A DNA stretch of 64,000 nt. Origin: Streptomyces griseoflavus (lineage in GTDB: Bacteria; Actinomycetota; Actinomycetes; Streptomycetales; Streptomycetaceae). Below the pieces are notes generated by a model. The model was not told the DNA's origin, did not search any database, and worked only from the letters and a program-made list of their open reading frames with translations. A program made the translations under genes and the position numbers. The first letter of the stretch is position 1. The number at the start of each line of letters is the position of its first letter. This document shows, piece by piece, positions 36,138 to 45,192 of this stretch. Where the stretch lies: contig NZ_BMUC01000012.1 in the NCBI RefSeq assembly GCF_014649995.1, positions 4,360 through 68,359 of the forward strand, read 5' to 3'.

Positions 36138-36920
36138 TCAGATGCCCGCGAGCGGCATGGCGGCGGCGACCAGCTTGCCGTTCGCCGCGGCCTTGTCCAG
36201 GGCGTCGCGCAGCAGGTCCTCGCGCGGCTGACGGCCGATGGAGCCGACCGGGGCCGCGAACAGCAGCACCTGCTGGTGCTTGTTGGCGGCCTGCCGCCAG
36301 CCGTCGGTGACCTGGAGCGGCTGGTGGGCCTGCCACCAGGCCACCGGGCGGCCCCCGGTGGGGTTCGGCTGGAGCACGGCGTGCAACTGGCCCGCGGCGA
36401 GCAGCACCGACCAGCCGTGCAGCACCGGCGGCACGGCCGACAGCTCGGTCAGCGGCATGAAGCCCTGTTCGATGAGGAGCGGCAGGAAGTCGTCGCCGGC
36501 CCCGAGCGAGCCCGGCCGGGCGACCGGCGAGGTCGGCTCGACCACCAGCGCGGGGTGCAGTTCCCCGGCGATCAGGGCCAGCCCGCTGGTCACTCCCAGG
36601 ACGGCCTGCTCGGGGGTGGTCCTCGCGGCCTCCGGCTCCGGGGCCTGGCCGCCGATGGCCCGCACGGCGCCCTGGAGCTGCTCCTCGGTGACCTGGACGA
36701 CCTGCGAGGGCAGGCAGGTGGCGTGGGCGAAGGCGAGCACGGCGGTCTCGTCCCCGACGAACAGGACGGTGCTGGTGCGCTCCTGCTCGGGGTCGCCCTG
36801 GGTACGGCAGGAGGTGCAGTCGTAACTGCCCGGGGCGGACTCTCCGGCGAGCAGGCGGGCTGCTTCTTCGTCGCCGATCTCGGTGCGTACCTCGTCGCTG
36901 ACGTCGAGCATGCGCGGCAC
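36138..36920 (-). CDS. conserved hypothetical protein with CxxC motif
   Basis: This 260-residue protein of unknown function starts VPRMLDVSDEVRTEIGDEEA. The GTG is chosen because GAGGGAG lies 6 nt upstream, whereas the Met three codons later and a Met 26 codons earlier lack such a site. It has a CTSCRTQGD motif near residue 50 that could bind metal or form a disulfide. A mixed alpha/beta body follows (STVLFVGDETAVLAFAHATC, LHPALVVEPTSPVARPG, LPLLIEQGFMPLTEL) with a final helix. No signal peptide is seen. Nothing in the neighbourhood indicates a role. Confidence 0.75.
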   Translation of the reverse strand: MPRMLDVSDEVRTEIGDEEAARLLAGESAPGSYDCTSCRTQGDPEQERTSTVLFVGDETAVLAFAHATCLPSQVVQVTEEQLQGAVRAIGGQAPEPEAARTTPEQAVLGVTSGLALIAGELHPALVVEPTSPVARPGSLGAGDDFLPLLIEQGFMPLTELSAVPPVLHGWSVLLAAGQLHAVLQPNPTGGRPVAWWQAHQPLQVTDGWRQAANKHQQVLLFAAPVGSIGRQPREDLLRDALDKAAANGKLVAAAMPLAGI

Positions 36921-37326
36921 GGGTGGCTCCCTCGGGATGCGGTGCGTGGCGAGGCCGGGTGGCTCCCGGCCCGTGGTCCGGGCGGGTCCCGGGCTCATGA
37001 AGAAGACAACGGGCGATCTGTGGGGGGAGTCACGCTCCGGGGCGCACCGAATCGAACCATCCGGCGCGTACGGACACGGGGGGCGCGGAATCCCGCGTTC
37101 ATCGGCAAGTTCCCTCGACGTGACGGGTGTTGAGGGAACCGGGTGCCTCGTGGGTCACCCCGTCCCCTGGTCGACAAATCCGGAAATCAGGGAATGAAGC
37201 GGGTGGCCGAAAATCGACGGTGCCCGCGAGGAGCGGCGACCGGCCCGGTACGACGGGGCGCCCGCCGATCCGGACCCCCGCCCCTTCAGGACAAGGACTG
37301 TCCGCAAGGCCTGGCAGACTCGCCCC
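36921..37326. other. divergent intergenic region hypothetical - WYL regulator (406 bp)
   Basis: This region lies between the divergent 36138 gene and the WYL regulator and must carry both promoters. The only strong structure is GTTCCCTC (37109-37116) with GAGGGAAC (37132-37139), 8-bp arms around 15 bp, a possible operator or hairpin. I see no additional coding frame with convincing codon use. Confidence 0.5.
37109..37139. promoter_or_regulatory. inverted repeat upstream of WYL regulator
   Basis: GTTCCCTC and GAGGGAAC form an 8-bp inverted repeat with centre-to-centre spacing of 23 bp, about two helical turns. This suits an operator for a dimer and could be the autoregulatory site of the WYL protein (inference). 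Confidence 0.4.
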
Positions 37327-38367
37327 ATGGTGGAGACCTCGGCACGTCTGCTGCGTCTGCTGTCCCTGCTCCAGGCCCACCGTGAGTGGTCCGGCGCCGA
37401 TCTGGCCGCCCGGCTGGGCGTCAGCGCCCGGACGCTGCGCCGGGACGTGGACCGGCTGCGCGGGCTCGGCTACCCGGTCGACGCCAGTCCGGGCACCGGC
37501 GGCGGCTACCGGCTGGGCGCCGGTGCCGAACTGCCGCCGCTGCTGCTGGACGACGAGGAGGCCGTCGCCGTGGCCGTCGGGCTGCGCACCGCCGCCGGTC
37601 AGGGCGTCGACGGCATCGGCGAGACCTCGGTCAGGGCCCTCGCCAAACTGGAGCAGGTGCTGCCGGACCGGCTGCGCCGCCGGGTGAGCGCGCTCAACGC
37701 CTACACCGTGCCGATGCTGCGCGGTCCGGGCGCCGGCTCCGTCGACCCGGCGGTGCTGACCGAACTGGCCCACCTCTGCCGGGACGCCGAGCGGCTGCGC
37801 TTCGAGTACCGCGGCCACGACGGCACGCCGAGCCGCCGCACCGTCGAGCCGCACCGTCTGGTGTGCTCCGAGCGCCGCTGGTACCTGGTCGCCTGGGACC
37901 TCGACCGCGGGGAGTGGCGCACCTTCCGCGCCGACCGCATCACGCCCAGGCCCCCGCACGGGCCCCGGTTCGTCCCGCGCGAGCCGCCCGCCGAGGACCT
38001 CGCCGCCTATGTCTCCCGGGGCGTCTCCACGCGCGTGTACGCCACGCACGCCCTGATCCGTCTGCTGGTGCCCCTGGAGGAGGCCGCGGAGCGGATCTCC
38101 CCCTCCACGGGGACCCTCGAGTCGGAGGGCCCGGGGAGTTGCCTGCTGCGGACCGGCGCCGGGAGCCCGGACGTCATGGTGGTGCACGTGATGCTGCTGG
38201 GCCTGGAGTTCGAGGTGCTGGAGCCCGCCGAGCTGATCGACACCTTCAGAGCGGCTCATGGCCGGCTTGCTCGCTCCGTGGCTCGGGCTGGGGCGTCACG
38301 GCCGCGTACTCCGGATGGTGCAGGTCGAACGCCGGCGACTCCGAACGGACCCGGGGCAGCGTCGTGA
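37327..38367 (+). CDS. WYL-domain transcriptional regulator
   Basis: This 346-residue regulator has an N-terminal winged HTH ([20 protein letters not shown], residues ~20-45) and a WYL domain ([40 protein letters not shown], ~155-210). A C-terminal WCX-like segment ends at about [20 protein letters not shown] domains bind ligands, often nucleic acid or nucleotides. The last ~28 residues (from [12 protein letters not shown]) look like read-through sequence, because they are antisense to the 3' end of ctaD: the two genes overlap by 122 bp tail to tail. Confidence 0.88.
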   Translation: MVETSARLLRLLSLLQAHREWSGADLAARLGVSARTLRRDVDRLRGLGYPVDASPGTGGGYRLGAGAELPPLLLDDEEAVAVAVGLRTAAGQGVDGIGETSVRALAKLEQVLPDRLRRRVSALNAYTVPMLRGPGAGSVDPAVLTELAHLCRDAERLRFEYRGHDGTPSRRTVEPHRLVCSERRWYLVAWDLDRGEWRTFRADRITPRPPHGPRFVPREPPAEDLAAYVSRGVSTRVYATHALIRLLVPLEEAAERISPSTGTLESEGPGSCLLRTGAGSPDVMVVHVMLLGLEFEVLEPAELIDTFRAAHGRLARSVARAGASRPRTPDGAGRTPATPNGPGAAS

Positions 38368-39934
38368 AGTTGTGCCGCGGCGGGGGGCAGGACGTGGCCC
38401 ACTCCAGGGAGCGCCCGTAGCCCCAGGGGTCGTCGACCTCGACCTTCTCGCCGTACTTGGCCGTCTTCCAGACGTTGTACAGGAACGGCAGCGTGGACAG
38501 CCCGAGCAGGAAGGACCCGATGGTCGACACGGTGTTGAGGGCGGTGAAGCCGTCCGCCGCCAGGTAGTCGGCGTACCGGCGCGGCATGCCCTCCGCGCCC
38601 AGCCAGTGCTGGACCAGGAACGTGGCGTGAAAGCCGGTGAACAGCGTCCAGAACTGGATCTTGCCGAGCCGCTCGTCGAGCATCTTGCCGGTGAACTTGG
38701 GCCACCAGAAGAAGAACCCGGCGAAGGTCGCGAAGACGACGGTGCCGAAGACGACGTAGTGGAAGTGCGCCACGACGAAGTACGAGTCCGTCACGTGGAA
38801 GTCCAGCGGAGGCGACGCCAGCAGCACCCCGGTCAGGCCGCCGAACAGGAACGACACCAGGAACCCGGTCGCCCACAGCATCGGTGTCTCGAAGGACAGC
38901 GACCCCTTGATCATGGTGCCGGTCCAGTTGAAGAACTTCACGCCCGTCGGGACCGCGATGAGGAAGCTCATGAAGGAGAAGAACGGCAGCAGCACCGCCC
39001 CGGTGGCGAACATGTGGTGCGCCCACACCACGACCGACAGGCCCGTGATGGCCATGGTGGCGCCCACCAGCGTCAGGTAGCCGAACAGCGGCTTGCGGCT
39101 GAAGACCGGGATGATCTCCGTGACGATGCCGAAGAACGGCAGCGCGATGATGTAGACCTCGGGATGGCCGAAGAACCAGAACAGGTGCTGCCACAGGATC
39201 GCCCCGCCGTTGGCCGCCTCGAAGATCTGCGCCCCGAACCGCCGGTCCGCCTCCAGCACCAGCAGGGCCGCCGCGAGCACCGGGAACGCCAGCAGGATCA
39301 GGATCGAGGTGAACAGCGTGTTCCAGGTGAACAGCGGCATCCGGAACATGGTCATGCCGGGGGCGCGCATGCCGATGATGGTGGTGAGGAAGTTGACCGC
39401 GCCGAGGATCGTGCCGAAGCCGGCCAGCGCCAGACCCATGATCCACAGGTCGGGGCCCAGGCCGGGGGAGTACTCCGCGCTGTTCAGCGGCGCGTAGGCG
39501 AACCAGCCGAAGGCGGCCGGCCCCCCGGTCACCACCAGCGACCCGAGCACGATCAGTCCCCCGAAGAGGAACAGCCAGTACGAGAGCATGTTCAGCCGCG
39601 GGAAGGCCACGTCGGGCGCGCCGATCTGCAGCGGCATCAGCTCGTTGGCGAACCCGGCGAAGGTGGGCGTCGCGAACAGCAGCAGCATGATCGTGCCGTG
39701 CAGGGTGAACAGCTGGTTGAACTGCTGGTTGTCGAGGATCTGCAGCCCGGGCCGGGCCAGCTCGGCGCGCATCAGCAGCGCCATCAGCCCGCCGACCAGG
39801 AAGAACACGAACGACGTGATCAGGTAGAGGTGCCCGATCTTCTTGTGGTCGGTGGCGGTCAGCCAGTCGATCACCACCTGCCCGCGCCGCCCGCGCGTCG
39901 GCCGCTCCGCCGCCTGAACGGTCTGCGTCCCCAT
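38246..39934 (-). CDS. ctaD: cytochrome c oxidase subunit I (orphan copy)
   Basis: This 562-residue, 12-TM haem-copper oxidase subunit is the catalytic core of aa3 oxidase. Ligands for haem a, haem a3 and CuB are all present: [19 protein letters not shown] with the His-Tyr crosslink pair, AHHMF, and [11 protein letters not shown]. The K-pathway region [14 protein letters not shown] is present too. It should therefore be functional. No ctaC, ctaE, ctaF or qcr genes are nearby, so it is a stand-alone paralogue likely to pair with subunits encoded elsewhere. The 3' 122 bp overlap the WYL gene on the other strand. Confidence 0.94.
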   Translation of the reverse strand: MGTQTVQAAERPTRGRRGQVVIDWLTATDHKKIGHLYLITSFVFFLVGGLMALLMRAELARPGLQILDNQQFNQLFTLHGTIMLLLFATPTFAGFANELMPLQIGAPDVAFPRLNMLSYWLFLFGGLIVLGSLVVTGGPAAFGWFAYAPLNSAEYSPGLGPDLWIMGLALAGFGTILGAVNFLTTIIGMRAPGMTMFRMPLFTWNTLFTSILILLAFPVLAAALLVLEADRRFGAQIFEAANGGAILWQHLFWFFGHPEVYIIALPFFGIVTEIIPVFSRKPLFGYLTLVGATMAITGLSVVVWAHHMFATGAVLLPFFSFMSFLIAVPTGVKFFNWTGTMIKGSLSFETPMLWATGFLVSFLFGGLTGVLLASPPLDFHVTDSYFVVAHFHYVVFGTVVFATFAGFFFWWPKFTGKMLDERLGKIQFWTLFTGFHATFLVQHWLGAEGMPRRYADYLAADGFTALNTVSTIGSFLLGLSTLPFLYNVWKTAKYGEKVEVDDPWGYGRSLEWATSCPPPRHNFTTLPRVRSESPAFDLHHPEYAAVTPQPEPRSEQAGHEPL

Positions 39935-40360
39935 CGCTCGCCCCTTCGCTCATCGCGCGCCGGGCCCGCCGGAGCCCGCGCCACATGTACCCCGGGCCCA
40001 CGCCATGATGCCCGCCTCCCCGCGCGCCCCGGCAGAGGGCGAGGTATGGCGGGTCCTGTGACGAGAACGAGTATTTTTTGTGCGCGCAGGTTTACGCGGT
40101 CCGGTGCGGCGGCGAATGGGAATGGGGTCCGGGTGTACTTCCCCCGGCACTTTCCGCCGGGCTTTGTCGCGACGGTGGTGTGACACGCGGGAATTACGTT
40201 CGAATACCTGCGGAAGGCGTACGGATCCGCCCATCCGGGTGAAGGCGGCCGGCTCGAACGTCTGTCGTGATCCTGTGACACAAGTGTGACCGCCGGGGGA
40301 CGGTGCCCGTCGTTCCGGGGCGGACTTCCCCGCTCACGGACCAGGGCATAGCGTGGCCGT
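39935..40360. promoter_or_regulatory. divergent intergenic region ctaD - I78 (426 bp)
   Basis: This region separates the divergent ctaD and I78 genes. It is less GC-rich in the middle. TGTGAC occurs three times, at 40179-40184 (inside GTGTGACAC), 40274-40279 and 40285-40290. The last two are spaced exactly 11 bp, one helical turn. A TAGCGT box at 40349-40354, 6 nt before the I78 ATG, suggests a leaderless I78 transcript. No other gene is evident. Confidence 0.5.
40274..40290. promoter_or_regulatory. TGTGAC direct repeat
   Basis: Two TGTGAC units start 11 bp apart, 70-87 bp upstream of the I78 gene, and a third copy lies ~95 bp further up. This phased arrangement looks like an activator or repressor site. 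TGTGA is also the half-site of Crp-type regulators, but the symmetric partner half-site is missing. Confidence 0.4.
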
Positions 40361-40576
40361 ATGGCACCCATTCCGACGCCCCCGGCGGAACCCCAGGACA
40401 GTCCGGACGCCTATGTCGGCCTCGCCGCCGACCGGGCCGAGCGCCTCGCGCGGGAGCGCGGCTGGTCCACGGTGCGGGCCCTGGCGCCGGGGACGATCAT
40501 CACCATGGAGTACCGCGCGGGCCGGCTGAACTTCGAGGTGGAGGACGGCCGGGTGGCGCGGGCCTGGAAGGGCTGA
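40361..40576 (+). CDS. I78-family peptidase inhibitor
   Basis: This 71-residue protein matches the I78 inhibitor family: ADRAERLARERGWSTVRALA is followed by the conserved strand region PGTIITMEYRAGRLNFEVED and a final RVARAWKG. Family members inhibit serine proteases of the chymotrypsin/subtilisin type. There is no signal peptide, so it should act inside the cell. No ribosome binding site is visible before the ATG, and a -10-like TAGCGT lies 6 nt upstream, so the transcript is probably leaderless. A 20-bp hairpin follows. Confidence 0.85.
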   Translation: MAPIPTPPAEPQDSPDAYVGLAADRAERLARERGWSTVRALAPGTIITMEYRAGRLNFEVEDGRVARAWKG

Positions 40577-40583
40577 GACAGGG

Positions 40584-40626
40584 CGGCGACGGCCCCGGCC
40601 CCCTGAGGGGGCCGGGGCCGTCGCCG
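40584..40626. terminator. 20-bp hairpin between I78 and PAP2 genes
   Basis: Positions 40584-40603 pair perfectly with 40607-40626 around a TGA loop. It lies between convergent genes and should end both transcripts. Confidence 0.88.
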
Positions 40627-40658
40627 TGTGCGCGGGGGCCGGTGCGGCCCGCCGTCCG

Positions 40659-41660
40659 TCAGGGCCGGGTCACGGACGTCGTGCCGCGCGGGTGGCGCTC
40701 CGGGTGCGGCGGACGGCGGCTGCCCGCCGGGGTGACCGGGGAGCGCTCGGCGCGGGTGGTGTGCGGGCCGGGCGCCAGATAGACCGGCGCCCGGGACGGG
40801 CGGCCGGCGGGGACCGGATCGGGCGCGGGGTCCGCGCGGCCGGTGAGCGGCCTGAGCGCGACGGGCCGGCCGACCGGACCCGCCGGCACCGCCGGGCGGC
40901 CCGGACGGGCCCGCCAGCGGTCGCGCAGTGCGAACAGACGCGCCTCGGCCCGTGCGATCAGCGGCTCGAACCAGGGCAGCGCCAGCAGGATCAGCAGACC
41001 CGCGGCCCAGCCCAGGACCACGTCGCTCAGCCAGTGGGTCCCGATGTAGACGGTGGACAGCCCCACGCCCAGCGAGGTCACCGCGGACACCGCGGACAGC
41101 CAGCGCCGCGCTCTCGGGGTGGAGGCCAGATAGGCCAGGATTCCCCAGGTCACCACGGCGTTGGCGGTGTGGCCGCTGGGAAATATATCGCCGCCGAGCC
41201 ACATCTCGTTCGAACCGATCTCGGTCGCGTAGTGCGGACCGAGGCGTCCCATGCCGTACTTCGCGGCACCCACGGTGACGTTGAGCAGCAGGAGGGAGAC
41301 GCCGAGGGCGAGCAGCGGACGCAGGGTGTGCTGCCGCCAGGAGCGCCAGCCCAGCCAGGCGGCCACCATCACGGCGGTCGGACCGCGCTGGCCGAGCACC
41401 ACGTAGTAGTCCACGAAGGCGTGGAGCTCCGGCCACTGCTGGTAGGGACGGAAGAACATGACCTGCCAGTCCAGCCGGACCAGCCAGGAGGTGACCAGGA
41501 CGGCCCACACGATCGCCACGTAGAAGGCCAGGGTGGCGCCGAAGAGCACCGTCCGGTGCCGGCTCATTCGCGGCATGCCGATGTGGGCCGGTCGTTCCGG
41601 CTCACGGTCCAGCCTCGCGAACACCCGGTCCAGACGGGTGGGTTTCCGTTCGGTACGCAC
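40659..41660 (-). CDS. PAP2-family membrane phosphatase
   Basis: This 333-residue protein has about six TM segments and the PAP2 active site. The first motif is a variant (AAKYGMGRLGP), the second is the canonical FPSGHTAN, and the third is TVYIGTHWLSDVVLG with the catalytic His and Asp. It probably dephosphorylates a lipid phosphate such as phosphatidic acid or undecaprenyl pyrophosphate. A cytoplasmic, basic, Pro/Arg-rich tail of ~85 residues follows the last helix. The GTG start (VRTERKPTRLDR) has no Shine-Dalgarno sequence; an upstream ATG at MPHHIV is the alternative. Confidence 0.86.
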   Translation of the reverse strand: MRTERKPTRLDRVFARLDREPERPAHIGMPRMSRHRTVLFGATLAFYVAIVWAVLVTSWLVRLDWQVMFFRPYQQWPELHAFVDYYVVLGQRGPTAVMVAAWLGWRSWRQHTLRPLLALGVSLLLLNVTVGAAKYGMGRLGPHYATEIGSNEMWLGGDIFPSGHTANAVVTWGILAYLASTPRARRWLSAVSAVTSLGVGLSTVYIGTHWLSDVVLGWAAGLLILLALPWFEPLIARAEARLFALRDRWRARPGRPAVPAGPVGRPVALRPLTGRADPAPDPVPAGRPSRAPVYLAPGPHTTRAERSPVTPAGSRRPPHPERHPRGTTSVTRP

Positions 41661-41887
41661 CCAATCGACGTTACAGCGAGTGAGCGGGGGACCCCGACGA
41701 ATCAGCCTCTTTGTGATGACGATGTGATGTGGCATTCCTCTCAGGAGACCCTTTATCTCCGGCGAATGCGCGCCCCCGTCCTTCAATTCCTTTGATCATT
41801 CCAGGCGGCGGTTTTGATGCGCTTATGAATTCGTTCACCACGGCCTGGCGCGGAATTTCCCGGGCCCTCATCGGCCGTCCGGGCGGA

Positions 41888-43195
41888 TCAGGGCGGGCCG
41901 GAACCGTTCAGCCAGAAGGCCCCGTACGCCGCGGAGACCGCCGCGACCGCGCCCACCACCAGCGCCGGCCGGGGCGGACGCTTCCGGGCCAGGACCAGGG
42001 CGAGCGGCAGCAGCAGGGGGAAGGCGGGCAGCAGCAGCCGCGGCTTGGAGCCGAAGTAGCTGGAGGCGCACAGGGCGAGCGCGGTGACGACCCCGGCGTA
42101 GACCAGCAGGGGGAGGGGCTGGCGCTGCCGTACGCACACCACGCAGAGCCACACCAGCAGGGCGACGCCGAGGATCAGCGCGAGCCCGGCCAGGGCGGAC
42201 GGGAAGGACGTGAACCTGCCGGCGATGAAGCGGGCGAAGGCGTATCCGCCGTCGAACCCGTTCCGCCATCCGGCCTGCACTTCCAGATAGCCGAGCGGCC
42301 CGTCCCCGGTCCGGTGGCCCACCCACAGAACGTAACCGGCGGCCCCCAGGGGCGCGAGGAGCATGCCGAGGATCCGGCGCAGGCGGTCACCGGGGGCGCC
42401 CGGCGCGGGCCCGGCGCCGTCCGGGTCGGGCACGCGCCGGGCGCTCGCGGGGACACCGGCGCGCTCCCCGGTCCGCGCGCCGTCCGCCGGTGCCGTGCTG
42501 CGAACCCGCACGAAGGGGGTGCCCCCGCGTCCGCTGCCGTGCCCCGGCCCGGCGCGCTCGCGCAGGAAGGCGGCGGCGCCCGCCGCCCACACGGCCGCGA
42601 CCACCGCCAGCCCCACCGGCCGGGTCAGGCCCGCCAGACCCGCCAGGACGCCCGCGGCCACCCAGCGGCCGGTCAGCACGGCGTACAGCGACCACGCGGC
42701 GAGCGCGGTGAACAGGGACTCGCTGTACGCCATCGACTGCACGATCCCGACCGGCAGCACCGCCCACAGCAGCACCGCGTACACCCCGGCCCGGCGCCCG
42801 TACACGTGGTCGGCCACGGCGAAGATCCCCCAGGCCGCGGCGAGCGAGGCCAGCAGGGCGACCACGAACCCCGCGTCGGCGTACGACAGCGGGGAGACGG
42901 CCGCCACCAGCCGCTCCAGCCACGGCAGCAGCGGGAAGAACGCCAGGTTGGAGTGCACGTCGCCGTTCGGCAGCCGCACCTCGTAGCCGTAGCCCAGCTC
43001 GGCGACGCGTGTGTACCAGAGCGCGTCCCAGCGGGCGGTCAGCAAGGTGTACGCGCTCTTCCCGCGCGCCTCGCTCCACAGGACCAGCACGAGCAGGCCC
43101 AGGGCGCGCACGGCGGCGTACCCGAGGAGGGCCGGAGCGGCCCGGCGCAGCGCTCCGGGGCGGGCCGGGGAGGCGCGCGTCGCGAGATCGTTCAC
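41888..43195 (-). CDS. Gpi18-like (PIG-V-type) membrane mannosyltransferase
   Basis: This 435-residue polytopic membrane protein has the loop signature of PIG-V/Gpi18-type GT-C glycosyltransferases: LTARWDALWYTRVAELGYGY near residue 50, then SNLAFFPLLPWLERL and AYSESLF. These enzymes use lipid-linked sugars. The acceptor here is unknown. A ~65-residue disordered cytoplasmic loop (HGSGRGGTPFVR... PDPDGAGPAPGAPG) interrupts the middle. The GTG start at 43195 has no ribosome binding site, but GATAAT lies 7 nt upstream, suggesting a leaderless message. Confidence 0.8.
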   Translation of the reverse strand: MNDLATRASPARPGALRRAAPALLGYAAVRALGLLVLVLWSEARGKSAYTLLTARWDALWYTRVAELGYGYEVRLPNGDVHSNLAFFPLLPWLERLVAAVSPLSYADAGFVVALLASLAAAWGIFAVADHVYGRRAGVYAVLLWAVLPVGIVQSMAYSESLFTALAAWSLYAVLTGRWVAAGVLAGLAGLTRPVGLAVVAAVWAAGAAAFLRERAGPGHGSGRGGTPFVRVRSTAPADGARTGERAGVPASARRVPDPDGAGPAPGAPGDRLRRILGMLLAPLGAAGYVLWVGHRTGDGPLGYLEVQAGWRNGFDGGYAFARFIAGRFTSFPSALAGLALILGVALLVWLCVVCVRQRQPLPLLVYAGVVTALALCASSYFGSKPRLLLPAFPLLLPLALVLARKRPPRPALVVGAVAAVSAAYGAFWLNGSGPP

Positions 43196-43461
43196 GGGCC
43201 CGATTATCGACCCGGCGCGCCACCGGCCCGCCCACCCGGGGCGGGCCCGCCGCAGGACAGGAGTGGTGTACGCCACACCGATCCACCGGAACTGTGAGAG
43301 GTCCACCACTCGACCCCGGCTTCCACTCGCGTACTCTGACGTGTCACTCGCCGTTCGCTGCGCGGGCCGGGGGCCACCGCTCCTCTCCGGCCGAGTCACG
43401 GGGGAGTCCCCCACCCCGTGAGCCCGCCGATCGCGAGGGAACATCTGGGAGGTACGTGTAC

Positions 43462-45072
43462 ATGTCCGGGACGACCACGGCCGCCGCCGCGCTGCGCCGT
43501 CGGGCGGCCGGGGCCGGTGCCAACCGCTGGGTGGTGCTCGTCGTCCTCTGCGTCAGCCTGCTGCTGGTCGCCGTCGACGCCACCGTGCTGCACGTGGCGG
43601 TCCCCGCCGTCACCGAGGACCTCAGGCCCGGCGCGGTGGAGCTGCTCTGGATCGTTGACGCCTACCCCTTGGTCTGCGCCTCGCTGCTGATCCTCTTCGG
43701 CACCCTGGGCGACCGGGTCGGCCGCAGACGGGTCCTCCTGCTCGGCTACGCCCTGTTCGGCGTCGCCTCCGGCATGGCGGCCCTCGCGGACAGCGCCCAG
43801 GTGCTGATCCTGGCGCGGGCGCTGCTCGGCGTCGGCGGCGCGATGATCATGCCCGCGACCCTGTCGATCCTGCGCCAGGTCTTCCCGGACCGGCGCGAGA
43901 GGGCGCTGGCCATCGGCATCTGGAGCGCGGTCGCGGCCGTGGGCGCGGCGGCCGGGCCACTGGTCGGCGGTTTCCTGCTGGAGCACTTCTGGTGGGGCTC
44001 GGTCTTCCTGGTCAACATCCCGCTGATGCTGGTCAGCCTCCCGGTGGGACGGCTCGTGCTGCCGGAGTCCAAGGGCGAGGGCCGGGGCCCCTGGGACGTC
44101 ATGGGCGCGCTGATGGCCGCCGCCGGACTGTTCGCGCTGGTCCTCGGCGTCAAGCGGCTCGGCGGCGGGGACCCCGTCGGCAGCGTCTGGACCGTCCTGC
44201 CGCTCGTCGCCGGCGCCGGACTGCTGGCCGCCTTCGTGCGCCGGCAGCGGCGCCGCGCGCACCCGCTCGTCGACCTGCGGATGTTCACCAGGCCGGCGTT
44301 CAGCACCTCGGTGGGGTGCATCGTGCTGGCGATGCTCGCCCTGGTGGGCCTGGAACTGATCGCCGCCCAGTACCTCCAGCTGGTGCTGGGCCTCTCCCCG
44401 CTGGAGACCGGGCTGCGCCTGGTGCCGCTGACCGTCGCGGCGATGGCGGCGGGACTGGCGGGCGCGCGCATGCTGCGCCGGTTCGGCCCGCGCCGCATGG
44501 TCAGCGCCGGCTTCTGCCTCACGGCGGGGGCGGTGGTGCTGCTGACCGCGATGGGCGGGCAGGACAACGCCCCGCTGCTGCTCACCGGTTTCGTCCTGCT
44601 CGGCTTCGGCCTGGAGACCACCCTGTTCGGCGCCTACGAGTCGATGCTGAGCGAGGCGCCGGCGCGGCAGGCGGGCGGGGCGGCGGCGATCGGCGAGACC
44701 TCCTACCAGCTCGGCGCCGGGATAGGGATCGCGCTCCTCGGCAGCGTGATGAACGCGGCCTACGCGCCGGGCGTCGCCTCCGTGCCCGGGGTGCCCGACC
44801 GGGCCTCCGCCGCGGCGGCGCACTCGATCGGCGAGGCGCACGAGGTGGCGGCCGGACTCGGCGGGCCGGCCGGGGAGGCCCTGCGGCAGGCGGCGCGCGA
44901 GTCCTTCGTGCACGGGCTGCACGTGACGTTGCTGGTGAGCGCGGGCCTGCTGCTGCTCGGGGCGGCGATCGCGCTCAGGCTGCCGCGGGCGATGAGCGGC
45001 GAGACGGCGCCCGTCGAGGTGCCCGCGCCGCGGGAGGCCGTGGAACCCCGCGGCGCCGGGGTGAAGGTGTGA
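43462..45072 (+). CDS. MFS drug/metabolite exporter, DHA2 (14-TM) family
   Basis: This 536-residue transporter has 14 predicted TM helices. Family motifs are seen: VAVDATVLHVAVPAV in TM1, the MFS motif A loop GTLGDRVGRRRVLL, ARALLGVGGAMIMPATLSIL, and motif C in TM5 (AVGAAAGPLVGGFLL). It is likely a proton-driven efflux pump for hydrophobic compounds. The ATG at 43462 follows GGGAGG by 9 nt; the longer upstream frame lies in the promoter region. No regulator is adjacent, and the divergent neighbour is the Gpi18-like gene. Confidence 0.9.
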   Translation: MSGTTTAAAALRRRAAGAGANRWVVLVVLCVSLLLVAVDATVLHVAVPAVTEDLRPGAVELLWIVDAYPLVCASLLILFGTLGDRVGRRRVLLLGYALFGVASGMAALADSAQVLILARALLGVGGAMIMPATLSILRQVFPDRRERALAIGIWSAVAAVGAAAGPLVGGFLLEHFWWGSVFLVNIPLMLVSLPVGRLVLPESKGEGRGPWDVMGALMAAAGLFALVLGVKRLGGGDPVGSVWTVLPLVAGAGLLAAFVRRQRRRAHPLVDLRMFTRPAFSTSVGCIVLAMLALVGLELIAAQYLQLVLGLSPLETGLRLVPLTVAAMAAGLAGARMLRRFGPRRMVSAGFCLTAGAVVLLTAMGGQDNAPLLLTGFVLLGFGLETTLFGAYESMLSEAPARQAGGAAAIGETSYQLGAGIGIALLGSVMNAAYAPGVASVPGVPDRASAAAAHSIGEAHEVAAGLGGPAGEALRQAARESFVHGLHVTLLVSAGLLLLGAAIALRLPRAMSGETAPVEVPAPREAVEPRGAGVKV

Positions 45073-45136
45073 GCCGCGCCCGCCCGGCCGGGGTGGACGC
45101 GCGGGGAGCCGCGTCGTAACGTCGCCCCGAGCCGTG

Positions 45137-45151
45137 ACTAGCAGTGCTAGT
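45137..45151. promoter_or_regulatory. 15-bp perfect palindrome before acyl-CoA dehydrogenase
   Basis: ACTAGCAGTGCTAGT is a perfect palindrome with 7-bp arms around G, 42 bp upstream of the start codon. A -10-like TAACGT lies just before it. Position and symmetry suit a repressor operator, for example for a TetR-family regulator of fatty-acid or amino-acid breakdown (inference). Confidence 0.65.
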
Positions 45152-45192
45152 TGATGTCCCGGAGTTCCCGGATCAGCCCCGGAGGGTGTCCC

